A stretch of DNA of 64,000 bases from Archangium violaceum (GCF_016859125.1 NZ_CP069338.1:8061501-8125500); one strand, 5' to 3'; positions 44,691 through 54,850 are shown, numbered from the stretch's first letter. Program-made: numbers and translations. The notes: generated by a model from the sequence alone, not told the origin.

Positions 44691-45140
44691 GTGAAGGTCA
44701 TCATCGCGTCGGATCATGCGGGCCTGGAGCTGCGCCGCGAGCTCGTGAGTGCGCTGAAGGAGCTGCGCGCCGAGGTCGACGACGTCGGCCCGGCCACGAA
44801 CGCGTCGGTGGACTACCCGGACTTCGCGAAGCAGGTCTGCCGGAGCGTGGCCGCGGGCGACTACACCTTCGGAGTGCTGGTCTGCGGCACCGGCATCGGC
44901 ATGAGCATCACGGCCAACAAGTACCGGGGCATCCGCGCGGCGCTGTGCACGAGCGAGTTCGAGGCGCGCATGACGCGGGCCCACAACGACGCCAACGTGC
45001 TGTGCCTGGGCCAGCGGGTGGTGGGCGGGGGTTTGGCGCGAAGCATCCTGGAGGCCTTCCTGAGCACGCCCTTCGAGGGCGGCCGGCACCAGAAGCGCCT
45101 GGACAAGATTCGTGAGGCCGAGTCCGAGAGCGGACGCTGA
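44691..45140 (+). CDS. rpiB: Ribose-5-phosphate isomerase B
   Basis: A 149-residue RpiB/LacAB enzyme: [13 protein letters not shown] (phosphate/substrate Asp-His), nucleophilic Cys in [13 protein letters not shown], and [12 protein letters not shown]. Interconverts ribose-5-P and ribulose-5-P, which also supplies ribulose-5-P for the rib genes downstream. GTG 44691 has GGAGGG at good distance. Confidence 0.94.
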   Translation: MKVIIASDHAGLELRRELVSALKELRAEVDDVGPATNASVDYPDFAKQVCRSVAAGDYTFGVLVCGTGIGMSITANKYRGIRAALCTSEFEARMTRAHNDANVLCLGQRVVGGGLARSILEAFLSTPFEGGRHQKRLDKIREAESESGR

Positions 45141-45172
45141 GGCCCGCATTCGCAACCGAGGAGAGCGTGTCC

Positions 45173-46429
45173 ATGGAGAACGTCCGTAAGCTGGCCGAGG
45201 TCGATCCGGAGATTGCCAAGGTCCTTCACGAGGAGACGCGGCGCCAGGAGGAAGGCCTGGAGCTCATCGCCTCGGAGAACTTCGTGAGCCCCGCCGTGAT
45301 GGAGGCGATGGGCTCGGTGCTGACGAACAAGTACGCCGAGGGCTACCCGGGCAAGCGCTACTACGGCGGTTGCGAGGTGGTGGACGTGGCGGAGAACCTC
45401 GCCATCAACCGGGCGAAGGAGCTGTTCGGCGCGGACTACGTCAACGTCCAGCCGCACTCGGGCAGCCAGGCCAACATGGGCGCCTACATGGCGCTGATGA
45501 AGCCCGGTGACACCCTCCTCTCGTTGGACCTCAACTCGGGTGGCCACCTCACGCACGGCGCCGCGTTCAACTTCTCCGGCAAGCTCTACAAGATCGTCCA
45601 CTACGGGCTCACCCGGGACACGGAGACGCTGGACTACGCGCAGGCGGCGGCCCTGGCCAAGGAGCACAAGCCCAAGGTGGTGGTGGTGGGCGCCTCGGCG
45701 TACCCGCGCACCATCGACTTCGCGAAGTTCCGGGAGATCGCCGACAGCGTGGGCGCGGCGATGATGGTGGACATGGCGCACATCGCCGGCCTGGTGGCGG
45801 CGGGTGTGCACCCCTCGCCGGTGCCGCTGGCGGACATCGTCACCTCCACCACGCACAAGACGCTGCGCGGCCCGCGCGGTGGCATCGTGCTGAGCAAGGA
45901 GCAGTACGCCAAGACGCTCAACAGCCAGATCTTCCCGGGCATCCAGGGCGGCCCGCTGATGCACGTCATCGCCGCCAAGGCGGTGGCCTTCCGCGAGGCG
46001 CTCACCCCCGAGTTCAAGGTCTACCAGCGGCAGATCGTCGCCAACGCCCAGGCGCTGGCCGAGGCGCTCAAGCGAGGGGGCCTGCGGCTGTGCTCGGGCG
46101 GTACGGACAACCACCTGATGCTGGTGGACCTGCGGCCCAAGAACCTCGTCGGCAAGGTCGCCGAGGAGGTGCTGAACAAGGCCGGCATCACGGTGAACAA
46201 GAACATGATTCCGTTCGACCCGGAGAAGCCCACGGTGACGTCGGGCATCCGGATCGGCACGCCGGCCGTGACCTCGCGCGGGATGAAGGAAGCGGAGATG
46301 GCCACCATCGGCGCGTTCGTGGTGGAGGCGCTGGATCACGCCTCGGACGAGAAGCGGCTGGCCAACATCCGCGAGCGCATCCAGGAGTTCACCCGGAGCT
46401 TCCCGCTCTACGCCTCGCGGCTGAAGTAA
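45173..46429 (+). CDS. glyA: Serine hydroxymethyltransferase
   Basis: A 418-residue PLP enzyme: [28 protein letters not shown] and the PLP lysine in [14 protein letters not shown]. Makes glycine and methylene-THF. ATG 45173 is preferred over GTG 45167 because the GGAGAG site is then seven bases away. Confidence 0.96.
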   Translation: MENVRKLAEVDPEIAKVLHEETRRQEEGLELIASENFVSPAVMEAMGSVLTNKYAEGYPGKRYYGGCEVVDVAENLAINRAKELFGADYVNVQPHSGSQANMGAYMALMKPGDTLLSLDLNSGGHLTHGAAFNFSGKLYKIVHYGLTRDTETLDYAQAAALAKEHKPKVVVVGASAYPRTIDFAKFREIADSVGAAMMVDMAHIAGLVAAGVHPSPVPLADIVTSTTHKTLRGPRGGIVLSKEQYAKTLNSQIFPGIQGGPLMHVIAAKAVAFREALTPEFKVYQRQIVANAQALAEALKRGGLRLCSGGTDNHLMLVDLRPKNLVGKVAEEVLNKAGITVNKNMIPFDPEKPTVTSGIRIGTPAVTSRGMKEAEMATIGAFVVEALDHASDEKRLANIRERIQEFTRSFPLYASRLK

Positions 46430-46444
46430 CCCTCCACCCGTCTC

Positions 46445-46942
46445 ATGCGTTGCCCCTTCTGCCAGGACGCCGAGAACAAGGTCATCGACTCGCGCGAGTC
46501 GCACGAGGGGTCCGTCATCCGCCGGCGCCGCGAGTGTCTGCAGTGCAAGCGGCGCTTCACCACGTACGAGCGGGTGGAGGAGCTCTACCCGCTCATCGCG
46601 AAGAAGGACGGACGGCGGGAGACGTTCGACCGGGACAAGCTGCTCGCGGGGCTGAAGAAGGCCTGCGAGAAGCGGCCGGTGTCGGCGGACCAGCTCGAGG
46701 AGACGGTGGTCTCCATCGAGCGGTGGTTGCAGGGCATGGGTGAGAAGGAGGTGCCCTCGTCGGTCATCGGCGAGGAGGTGATGCGCCGGTTGCACGCGCT
46801 GGACGAGGTGGCCTATGTGCGCTTCGCCTCGGTGTACCGGAGCTTCCGCGACATCTCCGAGTTCATGGAGGAGTTGAAGGATCTGCTGTCGGACCGGACG
46901 CGGGAGCGCAAGCCGCCGCAGCCGGCGGGCAAGGACGGTTGA
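46445..46942 (+). CDS. nrdR: NrdR transcriptional repressor of ribonucleotide reductase
   Basis: A 165-residue protein: N-terminal zinc ribbon (MRCPFC and [16 protein letters not shown]) and an ATP-cone domain ([20 protein letters not shown]). It represses nrd genes in response to (d)ATP. It overlaps the next gene region by its stop. Confidence 0.96.
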   Translation: MRCPFCQDAENKVIDSRESHEGSVIRRRRECLQCKRRFTTYERVEELYPLIAKKDGRRETFDRDKLLAGLKKACEKRPVSADQLEETVVSIERWLQGMGEKEVPSSVIGEEVMRRLHALDEVAYVRFASVYRSFRDISEFMEELKDLLSDRTRERKPPQPAGKDG

Positions 46943-46944
46943 CG

Positions 46945-48120
46945 GTGCGGCTCTTGACGCGAGCGCGGTTGCAGGCACGCAAGGCTCCCCGGGCGAAGCG
47001 CACGGCGGACTTCGACCGGGCGGTGGCGGAGTTCTTCATGCGCCTGGCGTTGGAGGAGGCGGCCAAGGGGCTCGGCCGCACCAGTCCCAACCCGGTGGTG
47101 GGGGCGGTGCTGGTGAAGAGCGGCCGCATCATCGCGCGTGGCTACCACCGCCGGGCCGGTACGGCGCACGCCGAGGTGGTGGCGCTGGAGGCCGCGGGCG
47201 CCAAGGCGCGCGGGGCGGACCTCTACACGACGCTGGAGCCGTGCGACCACTACGGGCGCACCCCTCCGTGCAGCCAGGCCATCCTCGACGCTGGCGTGCG
47301 CCGGGTCTTCACCGGCTCGTCGGACCCCAACCCGAAGGTGAACGGCAAGGGCGTGGCGCGGCTGCGGCGGGCCGGGGTGGAGGTGGTCACCGGCGTGCTG
47401 AAGGAGGATGCCGACAAGCTCAACCGGCCCTTCTTCAAGGCGATGAGCACGGGCCTGCCCTATGTCACGCTCAAGGCGGCGGTGACTCTGGATGGCAAGC
47501 TGGCCACCGCCACAGGGGACTCGCGCTGGGTGACGGGTGAGCAGGCCCGCGCGCAGGTGCACCGGCTGCGCGATCAGGTGGACGTCATCCTCGTGGGCGC
47601 CAACACCGTCCGAAAGGACAACCCCCAGCTCACCACGCGGCTGCCCGAGGGAAGCGGGAAGGATCCGGTGCGCGTGGTGGTGGATTCCCACCTGAGCCTC
47701 TCCCCGAAGCTGACCGTCTTCACCCAGCGCTCCCCGGCGCGCACCGTGGTGGCCACGCTGGAGGACCCCGCCGGCCGCAAGGCGAAGCGCTTCGCCGCGG
47801 CGGGAGTCGACATCTGGCAACTGCCCGCGAAGGGCGAGCGGGTGGACCTCGAGGCGCTCATGCGCCGCATCGCGAAGGAAGGCCTCAACCACGTGCTGGT
47901 GGAGGGTGGGGCGGAGATGTACGGCTCCTTCCTGCGCGAGGAACTGGCGGACGAGCTGCTGCTCTTCGTCGCCCCCAAGCTCATCGGCAGCGAGGGCCTG
48001 TCCTGGACGGGCTCGCTGGGGGTGAAGCAGATGGCCCGGGCGCTCTCGGTGGGGACGCTCTCCTACGAGCAGGTGGGCGAGGATCTGCTCATCCGTGCCC
48101 GGCTCTCCGAGCCCCGCTGA
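46945..48120 (+). CDS. ribD: Bifunctional riboflavin deaminase/reductase RibD
   Basis: A 391-residue two-domain enzyme. Deaminase: zinc motifs HAEVVALEAAG and TLEPCDHYGRTPPC (about residues 75-115). Reductase: VTLKAAVTLDGKLAT, GANTVRKDNPQLTTR, VEGGAEMYGSF. It carries out the second and third steps of riboflavin synthesis. GTG 46945 has AAGGA nine bases upstream; TTG 46939 is an alternative. About 30 basic residues precede the normal start, so a later start cannot be excluded. It is about 5 kb upstream of the other rib genes. Confidence 0.93.
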   Translation: MRLLTRARLQARKAPRAKRTADFDRAVAEFFMRLALEEAAKGLGRTSPNPVVGAVLVKSGRIIARGYHRRAGTAHAEVVALEAAGAKARGADLYTTLEPCDHYGRTPPCSQAILDAGVRRVFTGSSDPNPKVNGKGVARLRRAGVEVVTGVLKEDADKLNRPFFKAMSTGLPYVTLKAAVTLDGKLATATGDSRWVTGEQARAQVHRLRDQVDVILVGANTVRKDNPQLTTRLPEGSGKDPVRVVVDSHLSLSPKLTVFTQRSPARTVVATLEDPAGRKAKRFAAAGVDIWQLPAKGERVDLEALMRRIAKEGLNHVLVEGGAEMYGSFLREELADELLLFVAPKLIGSEGLSWTGSLGVKQMARALSVGTLSYEQVGEDLLIRARLSEPR

Positions 48121-48127
48121 GCGGGGC
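48111..48127. terminator. Hairpin with the ribD stop codon in its loop
   Basis: gccccgc (48111-48117), loop tga (the stop codon), gcggggc (48121-48127): a 7-bp stem between convergent ribD and the M48 peptidase gene. Confidence 0.45.
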
Positions 48128-48146
48128 CCGTCGGCGCCTGCCTGGC

Positions 48147-50390
48147 TCAAGCGGCCTTGCTGCTCACGTTGTTCAGCTGCTGCTTGAGCGCGTCGATCTC
48201 CCCCTGATCCTTTACCGGCAGGGCCTCGAGGATGCCGATGGCTCGCTGGAGCGAGGCCTGGGCGGCTGGCGTATCCCCCATCCGGTGCTGGGCGTACGCC
48301 ATCTCCTGGAGGACGGGCACGATGAACGGATCATCCGCGCCCACGGTCTCCTCCAGCTTGCGTGCCGAGGCCACCAGGGCGGTGTCCGCCTCCGGGTGCG
48401 CGCGCTCGCGCATATCCAACGCATCCCGGTGGAACGCGACCGCGCCCGCGAACTGCTCCTGGAGGGCGGGCACCACCTCGCCACGGACCGGGGGCAGCTC
48501 CGCGCCCCGCTGCGTCAGGTAGTCCTCGACCTTGTGCGCGAACTCTCCGGTGAGCTCCTCGGCGAGCTTCTCCGGTGCCTCGAACAGGGTGAGGGCTGGC
48601 TCCTCGTCCACCGGGCGGTGGGCGGGAATGCCCGCGACGCGCGCGATGCGCTCATGCGGAGGCGGGTGGCTGTCGTACTTGCCCTCCTCTCGCTGCACCA
48701 GCTCGGTGGTGCGCAGCTCGCGCAGGCTGCCCGGCGTCATCGTGTCCGCCGCGTCCAGGCAGCGGTAGAGGTTCTGGCAGGGCCGCCCGGTCTGCCGCAG
48801 CATGATGAGCGTGCTGACGGCCGAGCGATCGAAGAGCTCACCGTTGCGGATGGCCCGGTTGAGCGCCGCGCCGAACGCGTCTCCTCCGTAGGCCAGCGCG
48901 GCCGCGCGATCCGCGAGCAGCTCGCGGCGCCGCGAGTGCCCCATCGTCACCCCGAGGTACACGGCGAAGTACACCCGCAGGAACCAGTACACCGGGTTCG
49001 CGTAGGTCATCTGCCCCAGCTCCGCCATGCCCTGGAGCGTGTGGAGCACCGACGTCTGGATGCGGCCGATGACGGGGTTGAGCCGCGTCTCCCCGTGCGA
49101 GAAGTGACCGTACTCGTGGGCGAGGATCGCCTTGAGCTCGGTGACGGACATTCCGCGCAGCGCGGCGTAGCCGAGGTGGAGGATGCGCTCGCCTCCGCCC
49201 AGCAGCACCCGCCACGTGCCGCCCGCCTCGCGCACGCCGATCCCCGCGTCCGCGTCCAGGTAGACCTTGTCCACCTTCTTGGCGCGCGCCACCTCCGCGA
49301 CCTCCGCGAGCGCGGCGAACAGCCTGGGCGCCTCCGCCTCGGTGAGGACCCGGCCCCCGCCTTCCTTCGGGCCGGAGACGAAGAGCCCGCGGACGATGGC
49401 CCACAACCCACCCAGGCCGATCACCAGTGCGATGAGGATCAGCTTCACGGGGATGCGCGGCAGCAGGAACAGCCCGTAGAGCAGGGCGCCTCCCGTGGCC
49501 AGGGTGATGATCAGCGTCATCGGTACCGACACGTAGAAGAGCAGGCTGCCGGCCCAGAGCACCGCGTTGTACAGCTTGTCGATCCGCCGCTCCTGCGGCG
49601 TCTGCTCGTCGCGCAGCAGGCGCGCGTCCACCGACGCCAGACGCTTGACCTGGACGCGCGACAGCAGCGTGCCCGCCAGGTAGAGCAGCCCCAGGGAGAG
49701 GCCCAGGAGCAGCACCATGCCCAGGGGGAGCTGCCACGCCAGGCGGAACATCCGCGCGTCGTCGCTCCTGCCCTCGATCTCCTCGAAGAAGGGCGCTGTC
49801 GCGCCCCCGGCCCGAGCGGCGGCCACCTCCTCCGCGGCCTCCTCGTCCTCCCCCTGATTGGCGAGGATGGCGGCGCGCAGTGCATGGGCCGAGGCCATGT
49901 CCGGGTGGAGCTCCAGCAGCCGATCCACGTACCCCCGCGCGCGGTCGAATTCGTTCGCCGTGTTGTAGAGCACGGCGCTCAGGTACAGCGCGCGCGGCTC
50001 CTTCGGGTTCAATTGCAGCGCCTCCAGTAGCCAGCGCCGTGCCTGCTTCTGCTGGGCGGGCGTGTCGAGCGACTGGGACGCCAGGGTGGCCAACACATCC
50101 GCGCGGCGATGCCCATCGATGCCGAGCTCGAGCGCCTTCCGCAGAGCCTCCTCCGCCCGCTTCGGTTGGGTCTCCATCTCGAGGAAGCCGAGCAGCCGCC
50201 AGGCGCGCGGGTTGTCCGGGGCCTCCCGCACCAACTGCTCCACGCCGGGCCGGGCCTGCTCGGACTGGCCCTGCTGGACCTGGTCGAAGACCCGCTCGTA
50301 GACGGGCTCCAGTTCGGCACTGAAAGGAAACTTCTCCGGTGGCTCCGATGCGGCCTGGGCCAGCAGGAGGGACAACAGCAACGCGCGCAT
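48147..50390 (-). CDS. M48-family membrane metallopeptidase with TPR domains
   Basis: A 747-residue protein: signal-like N-terminus (MRALLLSLLLAQAASEPP), TPR helices (about 40-200), a transmembrane helix (LPLGMVLLLGLSLGLLYLAG), further helices (about 280-345) and an M48 domain with zinc motif AHEYGHFSHGE near residue 426 and the third ligand region in LLADRAAALAYG. A C-terminal helical region (about 640-745) looks like more TPR. M48 enzymes do protein quality control in membranes. Convergent with ribD. Confidence 0.87.
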   Translation of the reverse strand: MRALLLSLLLAQAASEPPEKFPFSAELEPVYERVFDQVQQGQSEQARPGVEQLVREAPDNPRAWRLLGFLEMETQPKRAEEALRKALELGIDGHRRADVLATLASQSLDTPAQQKQARRWLLEALQLNPKEPRALYLSAVLYNTANEFDRARGYVDRLLELHPDMASAHALRAAILANQGEDEEAAEEVAAARAGGATAPFFEEIEGRSDDARMFRLAWQLPLGMVLLLGLSLGLLYLAGTLLSRVQVKRLASVDARLLRDEQTPQERRIDKLYNAVLWAGSLLFYVSVPMTLIITLATGGALLYGLFLLPRIPVKLILIALVIGLGGLWAIVRGLFVSGPKEGGGRVLTEAEAPRLFAALAEVAEVARAKKVDKVYLDADAGIGVREAGGTWRVLLGGGERILHLGYAALRGMSVTELKAILAHEYGHFSHGETRLNPVIGRIQTSVLHTLQGMAELGQMTYANPVYWFLRVYFAVYLGVTMGHSRRRELLADRAAALAYGGDAFGAALNRAIRNGELFDRSAVSTLIMLRQTGRPCQNLYRCLDAADTMTPGSLRELRTTELVQREEGKYDSHPPPHERIARVAGIPAHRPVDEEPALTLFEAPEKLAEELTGEFAHKVEDYLTQRGAELPPVRGEVVPALQEQFAGAVAFHRDALDMRERAHPEADTALVASARKLEETVGADDPFIVPVLQEMAYAQHRMGDTPAAQASLQRAIGILEALPVKDQGEIDALKQQLNNVSSKAA

Positions 50391-50454
50391 GGACGCTCCT
50401 CTTGGGAAAGGTCCAGCGGCGCATCCTAGCGACTTCGATTCGAGAAACGCAGCC

Positions 50455-50952
50455 TCAAGCCCGGATGTAGCCGAGCGCCAGGTCGAAGATCAGCATCTCC
50501 AGCCGCTCGCGGTCCTCCTCGCTCACGTCCGTGAAGGTGAAGGAGATGCGCCGGTTTCCCTCGTCGGAGTGGGGGATGAGCGCGACGATCCGCGCGCGGC
50601 CCACCACCGGGGGCTCGTCCTCTCCTGGCAGCCACAGCACGAAGCCCGTGTGCTCGCTCCCACCGGGGTCGCCGTTCAGCATGCAGGAGAACCCACCGGA
50701 GGAGATGTCCAGGGTCCTGCTGCGCACGGGGCCGGCGCGGAAGCAGACATCCAGGGTCAGCCCCTTGGGCACACGGAAGTTGCGCCGGGCCGCGGCTCCC
50801 TCTTGCAACTTGTGGCCCTGGGCCGCGAGCAGCGTACGCGCGAGCTGCTCGCGCGCCTCCAGATAGAGCGCGCGCTCATCGCTCGTGTGCAGCTTGCGGC
50901 GCGCGCGCTCGTGCAACTCCCGGAAATTCGTCAGCCAGGTGGAGAGTTCCAT
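50455..50952 (-). CDS. PilZ-domain protein
   Basis: A 165-residue protein: helical N-terminus (about 1-55), then PilZ with RRNFRVP (RxxxR-type) and DISSGGFSCML (D/NxSxxG), the two c-di-GMP contact motifs. Single PilZ proteins of this layout are common in myxobacteria and act in motility or exopolysaccharide control; a specific partner is not indicated. Confidence 0.85.
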   Translation of the reverse strand: MELSTWLTNFRELHERARRKLHTSDERALYLEAREQLARTLLAAQGHKLQEGAAARRNFRVPKGLTLDVCFRAGPVRSRTLDISSGGFSCMLNGDPGGSEHTGFVLWLPGEDEPPVVGRARIVALIPHSDEGNRRISFTFTDVSEEDRERLEMLIFDLALGYIRA

Positions 50953-51014
50953 GCACCCATTCTACCCTGATTTTCAGGACAGTCCCGGAGGTACGGGTGG
51001 ACACCGTTGTTTTG

Positions 51015-51032
51015 GTTGATAGTATCGTCAAC
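51015..51032 (+). promoter_or_regulatory. AT-rich inverted repeat upstream of the P450 gene
   Basis: gttga (51015-51019) and tcaac (51028-51032) flank tagtatcg in an AT-rich stretch unlike its surroundings; a possible operator/promoter 120 bp before the P450 start. Confidence 0.3.
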
Positions 51033-51151
51033 GAAAAATCGGGGTTCCATCCGTGCGACCCCGCCGTGCAATCCGTTGCTTGTGACAAGGGTCAGCCACC
51101 GCCTGTGATGAAGTGGTGTGGCTGTTTTTGAAGCCCGCTCCCGAGATCGCC

Positions 51152-52369
51152 ATGCTCAACGCCAACGTCGTGACCTCCCCTCGTTATGAGTTCTTCTCCC
51201 CGGAGGCGATTGCCAATTCCCAATCGCTGCTGAGCCGGATCCGCTCCGAGGATCCCGTGCACTTCAGCGACCAGCTTGGTGGCTGGCTCGTCACCCGCTA
51301 TGCGGACGTCATGGCGGCGCTCAAGGATCCGCGCTTCTTGCAGGCCACGGGCACGGGACGGCTGGACGCGATGCCCGAGGCGGCTCGCCAGCAGTTGCGC
51401 CCCCTGCGTGATTCCATCCGGTTGTGGATGGGCAATGACTCCACCGAGGACCATCTCCGCTTCCAGCGCATCCTCAAGAAGTACTTCACGCCCGGGACGC
51501 TGGAGGCCCTGCGCCCGCGCATCCAGGAGCTCACCACCGAGCTGGTGGACGCCGCGCGGGCCCGGGGCCGGGCCGAGGTCGTCAGCGAGCTGGCCTACCC
51601 GCTGCCCGCCAACGTCATCGCCGAGATGCTGGGCGTGCCCACGAAGGATCGCGAGCTGCTGCAGCGCTGGTCGCGCGACCTCCTCCCCATCTTCACGGCC
51701 TCCAGCATGGAGCAGCTCCTCCAGAGCCAGAAGAGCGTGCTGGAGATGACCGACTACATGCGGCCCATCGTCGAGGAGCACCGCCGCGAGCCCCGCCAGG
51801 ATCTCATCAGCGTGTTCCTGGCGGAGGAGGCCGCGGGCAACATCCGCGACGTGGAGGAGATCGCCGCCAACTGCGTGCTGCTGCTGTTCGCGGGTCACGA
51901 GACGACGGCCAACCTCATCTGCAATGGCTTGTCGGCGCTCTTCGACTTCCCCGACCAGCTCGAGCTGCTGCGCGCGAAGCCGGAGCTGATGCAGTCGGCC
52001 GTGGAGGAGATGCTGCGCTTCTCGGGCATCGGCGGCACCATCACGCGCGTGGCCGGTACGGACCTCGAGCTGGGTGGCAAGAAGATCGCGCCGCGGCAGC
52101 TCGTGTTCGTGAGTCTGGCGTCCGCCAACCACGATCCGGAGGTGTTCCCCGAGCCGAGCCGGTTCGACATCACCCGGAAGACGAACAAGCACGTCACGTT
52201 CGGTTACGGCTCCTACTACTGCCTGGGCGCCGCGCTCGCCCGGCTCGAGGCCCAGGTCTTCTTCTCCACGTTCCTGCCCCGGTTCCCCAACCTGCGGCTC
52301 GTGGACAGGGCGTGGGAGCCGTCGCCGCCGCTGGGCCGCCGGCTGACCGCGCTCAACGTGAGCTTCTGA
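51152..52369 (+). CDS. Cytochrome P450
   Basis: A 405-residue soluble bacterial P450: I-helix LLFAGHETTANLI, ExxR in VEEMLRFSG, and heme-Cys motif FGYGSYYCLGAALARLE. No membrane anchor. ATG 51152 gives the family length; upstream GTGs at 51113/51116 would add 13 residues. There is no ferredoxin or reductase nearby, so electrons must come from elsewhere. Substrate unknown; such stand-alone P450s often serve secondary metabolism. Confidence 0.92.
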   Translation: MLNANVVTSPRYEFFSPEAIANSQSLLSRIRSEDPVHFSDQLGGWLVTRYADVMAALKDPRFLQATGTGRLDAMPEAARQQLRPLRDSIRLWMGNDSTEDHLRFQRILKKYFTPGTLEALRPRIQELTTELVDAARARGRAEVVSELAYPLPANVIAEMLGVPTKDRELLQRWSRDLLPIFTASSMEQLLQSQKSVLEMTDYMRPIVEEHRREPRQDLISVFLAEEAAGNIRDVEEIAANCVLLLFAGHETTANLICNGLSALFDFPDQLELLRAKPELMQSAVEEMLRFSGIGGTITRVAGTDLELGGKKIAPRQLVFVSLASANHDPEVFPEPSRFDITRKTNKHVTFGYGSYYCLGAALARLEAQVFFSTFLPRFPNLRLVDRAWEPSPPLGRRLTALNVSF

Positions 52370-52428
52370 CACTCCGGTGGGATGGGTCGAGGTCTCGGCG
52401 CCCTGTGAGGCCTCGATCCGTCACCGGC

Positions 52429-52803
52429 TCAGTAGGCGCAGGCCCGGTTCACGCAAACCCCCGGCGAGCCATTGCAGGAGCAGTCCGAGTCATCGATGCA
52501 GCGCGTGGCCGGACAGAGCGGGCCACCGCCGCCCCCTCCGCCACCACCGCTCGTGGTGTACGAGCACGCGTTCCGGGTGCAGGACACGCTCGTCGCAGTG
52601 GGGCAGGCATTCCAACAGTCATCCTCGGTGATGCACCGGACGGACAGACAGACAAGCCCCTCGATCTGTTCGGGCGCGCTCACCTCGGCGCTGGACTGCT
52701 CGTCGCTGGCGTACTGGTGCTGGACCGACTCGGCGGCGATGGCGGCGGTGACGGACAGCAGGAGGGCGAGGCTCCACGGCAGATGACGGCGATGGAATGA
52801 CAT
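52429..52803 (-). CDS. Small secreted Cys-rich protein with duplicated motif and poly-Gly linker
   Basis: A 124-residue protein with a signal peptide (WSLALLLSVTAAIAA). The mature part has two related Cys modules: CLSVRCITEDDCWNACPTAT, then CTRNACSY; and CPATRCIDDSDCSCNG, then CVNRACAY, separated by a run of nine glycines. The spacing RCI-x-(E/D)-x-DC and x-NAC/RAC-x-Y is kept, so the half-proteins are duplicates. Probably disulfide-bonded extracellular domains; no named family recognised. Confidence 0.75.
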   Translation of the reverse strand: MSFHRRHLPWSLALLLSVTAAIAAESVQHQYASDEQSSAEVSAPEQIEGLVCLSVRCITEDDCWNACPTATSVSCTRNACSYTTSGGGGGGGGGPLCPATRCIDDSDCSCNGSPGVCVNRACAY

Positions 52804-52982
52804 ATCGAGGTTCCTCTCGGTTCCTGGGCCGCCGTGCGAGGGGGCGCGGGAGTTCCAGGAAAGACCAGGATAACATGAGGACCCGACATGATGGCTCCCG
52901 TGAGCCCGGCTGGCGGGGAAGCGAGGGCGGAACGAGTGGTCAGCGGATTGCCGGCCCCGAATCCGTTATAAGCCAGCCCGAA

Positions 52983-53627
52983 ATGTTCACCGGACTCATC
53001 CAGGACATCGGCGTGGTCGAGCGTCTCATCCCCGGAGGGATGACGGACGTGTGGATTGGCACGGCGCTGGGCGCGAAGGACTTCGCGCTCGGCGAATCCA
53101 TCGCGGTGGATGGCGCCTGCCTCACCGTGGTGGAGCGCGCCGGGGACTCGTTCCGCGTCCAGGCGGCCCCCGAGACGCTCCGGCGCACCACCCTGGGGAG
53201 CCTCCACCCCGGCTCGCGCGTCAACCTCGAGCGGGCGCTCGCGCTGGGCGACCGGCTGGGCGGGCACCTCGTCAGCGGCCACGTGGACGCCGTCAGCGAG
53301 GTGCTGGAGACCCGGCCCGAGGGCGGCTCCTGGGTGATGGTCTTCCGGCTCCCCGAGGAGCTGGCCCCCTTCTTCATCGAGAAGGGCTCGGTGGCCATCG
53401 ACGGCATCAGCCTCACCGTGAACTCGGTGGGGACGGACCGCTTCAGCGTGCAACTCATCCCCGAGACCCAGGAGCGCACCACGCTGCGCGCCAAGGCCGT
53501 GGGGGCGAGGGTGAACCTGGAGGGGGATATGATTGGCAAGTACGTGGCGCGGCTGGTGTCGCTGCGCCAGGGCCCGGGCGGTGGGCTCTCCGAGGCGGTC
53601 ATCAAGGCGGCCGGCTTCGGTGGTTGA
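52983..53627 (+). CDS. ribE: Riboflavin synthase alpha chain
   Basis: A 214-residue protein with two lumazine-binding barrels: MFTGLIQDIGVVE and second-half VMVFRLPEELAPFFIEKGSV with IDGISLTVN; each has the GACLTV/GISLTV signature. It dismutates 6,7-dimethyl-8-ribityllumazine to riboflavin. Start 52983 at the conserved MFTGL. First of the ribE-ribBA-ribH-nusB run. I see no FMN riboswitch in the 180 bases upstream. Confidence 0.94.
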   Translation: MFTGLIQDIGVVERLIPGGMTDVWIGTALGAKDFALGESIAVDGACLTVVERAGDSFRVQAAPETLRRTTLGSLHPGSRVNLERALALGDRLGGHLVSGHVDAVSEVLETRPEGGSWVMVFRLPEELAPFFIEKGSVAIDGISLTVNSVGTDRFSVQLIPETQERTTLRAKAVGARVNLEGDMIGKYVARLVSLRQGPGGGLSEAVIKAAGFGG

Positions 53628-53653
53628 TTCGTAGGGAAAGGCCAGGAGCACGC

Positions 53654-54850
53654 ATGGCGCGCGGCAGTCAGCACGAGACGGACAGCATCACCCTGGTGGA
53701 GCGGGCGCTCGCGGAGATCCGCAAGGGCCGGATGGTCATCCTCACCGACGACGAGGACCGTGAGAACGAGGGCGACCTCGTCATGGCGGCGGAGAAGGTG
53801 ACGCCGCAGGCCATCAACTTCATGGCCACCCACGGGCGCGGGCTCATCTGCCTGTCGCTCACCGAGGAGCGCCTGCGCCGGCTCAACCTGCCCCTCATGG
53901 TGCAGGACAACACCTCGTCCTTCCAGACGGCCTTCACCGTCTCCATCGAGGCCGCGCAGGGCGTCTCCACCGGCATCTCCGCCGCGGACCGCGCCCACAC
54001 CATCCAGGTGGCGGTGGCCCCCGACGCGAAGCCGAGCGACCTGGCGCGTCCCGGCCACATCTTCCCCCTGCGGGCCCGCGAGGGTGGGGTGCTCGTGCGC
54101 ACCGGCCAGACCGAGGGCAGCGTGGACCTGGCGCGCCTGGCCGGCCTGGAGCCCGCGGGCGTCATCTGCGAGGTCATGAACGCCGATGGGACCATGGCCC
54201 GCCGGCCGGACCTGGTGAAGTTCGCCCGGAAGCACAAGATGGTGCTGCTGTCCGTGGCCGACATCATCCGCTACCGGCTGGAGCGCGAGCGGCTCGTCCG
54301 GCGCATCAGCGAGGCGACGCTGGAGCGCCGGGGGCAGGGGGCCTTCCAGGCCTACACCTATGGCAGCGACGTGGACAGCTCGGTGCACGTGGCCCTGGTG
54401 AAGGGCGATATCTCCGGCCGCGAGCCCGTGCTCACCCGCGTCCACCGGGTCTGCCTGGCGGGGGACCTGCTGGGGAGCGCCGGGTGCGACTGTGGCAGCC
54501 AGCTCGAGCAGGCCTTCCAGCGCATCCAGGAGGCGGGGCGCGGCGTGGTCATCTTCCTCCAGCGCGAGGTCTCCGCGCAGAACCGGCTGCGGTGCACCCA
54601 CGTCTCCAACGAGGAGACCGTGCCGGGGAAGAACGACCAGATGCGCCTGCGCGAGTTCGGCGTGGGGGCTCAGATTCTCAAGGACCTGGGGCTGTCCCGG
54701 CTGCGCCTGCTCACCAACAATCCCAAGAAGATCGTGGGGTTGGAGAGCTACGCGCTCGAGGTGTCGGAGCAGATTCCGCTCACCGTGTCCGCCGGACCGG
54801 CGCGGCGGGTGGCCGCTCGCCGTCCTCCCCGCCGCCGCAAGACGTCTTGA
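53654..54850 (+). CDS. ribBA: RibBA-type fusion with a divergent GTP cyclohydrolase II half
   Basis: A 398-residue fusion. N-terminal DHBP synthase is intact: [17 protein letters not shown] (about 35-50), [30 protein letters not shown]. The C-terminal half keeps the zinc cysteines ([17 protein letters not shown]) and [13 protein letters not shown], but the catalytic EGRGIGL motif is replaced ([14 protein letters not shown]) and the usual D-x-R is R-x-R. DHBP from ribulose-5-P is therefore supported; GTP cyclohydrolase activity is doubtful, as in the RibBX variant described for some Proteobacteria. Confidence 0.88.
   Translation: MARGSQHETDSITLVERALAEIRKGRMVILTDDEDRENEGDLVMAAEKVTPQAINFMATHGRGLICLSLTEERLRRLNLPLMVQDNTSSFQTAFTVSIEAAQGVSTGISAADRAHTIQVAVAPDAKPSDLARPGHIFPLRAREGGVLVRTGQTEGSVDLARLAGLEPAGVICEVMNADGTMARRPDLVKFARKHKMVLLSVADIIRYRLERERLVRRISEATLERRGQGAFQAYTYGSDVDSSVHVALVKGDISGREPVLTRVHRVCLAGDLLGSAGCDCGSQLEQAFQRIQEAGRGVVIFLQREVSAQNRLRCTHVSNEETVPGKNDQMRLREFGVGAQILKDLGLSRLRLLTNNPKKIVGLESYALEVSEQIPLTVSAGPARRVAARRPPRRRKTS

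Noticed and set aside
52804-52982. Possible FMN riboswitch before ribE
   Set aside because: The conserved FMN-element blocks are not visible in these 180 bases, so no riboswitch is claimed.
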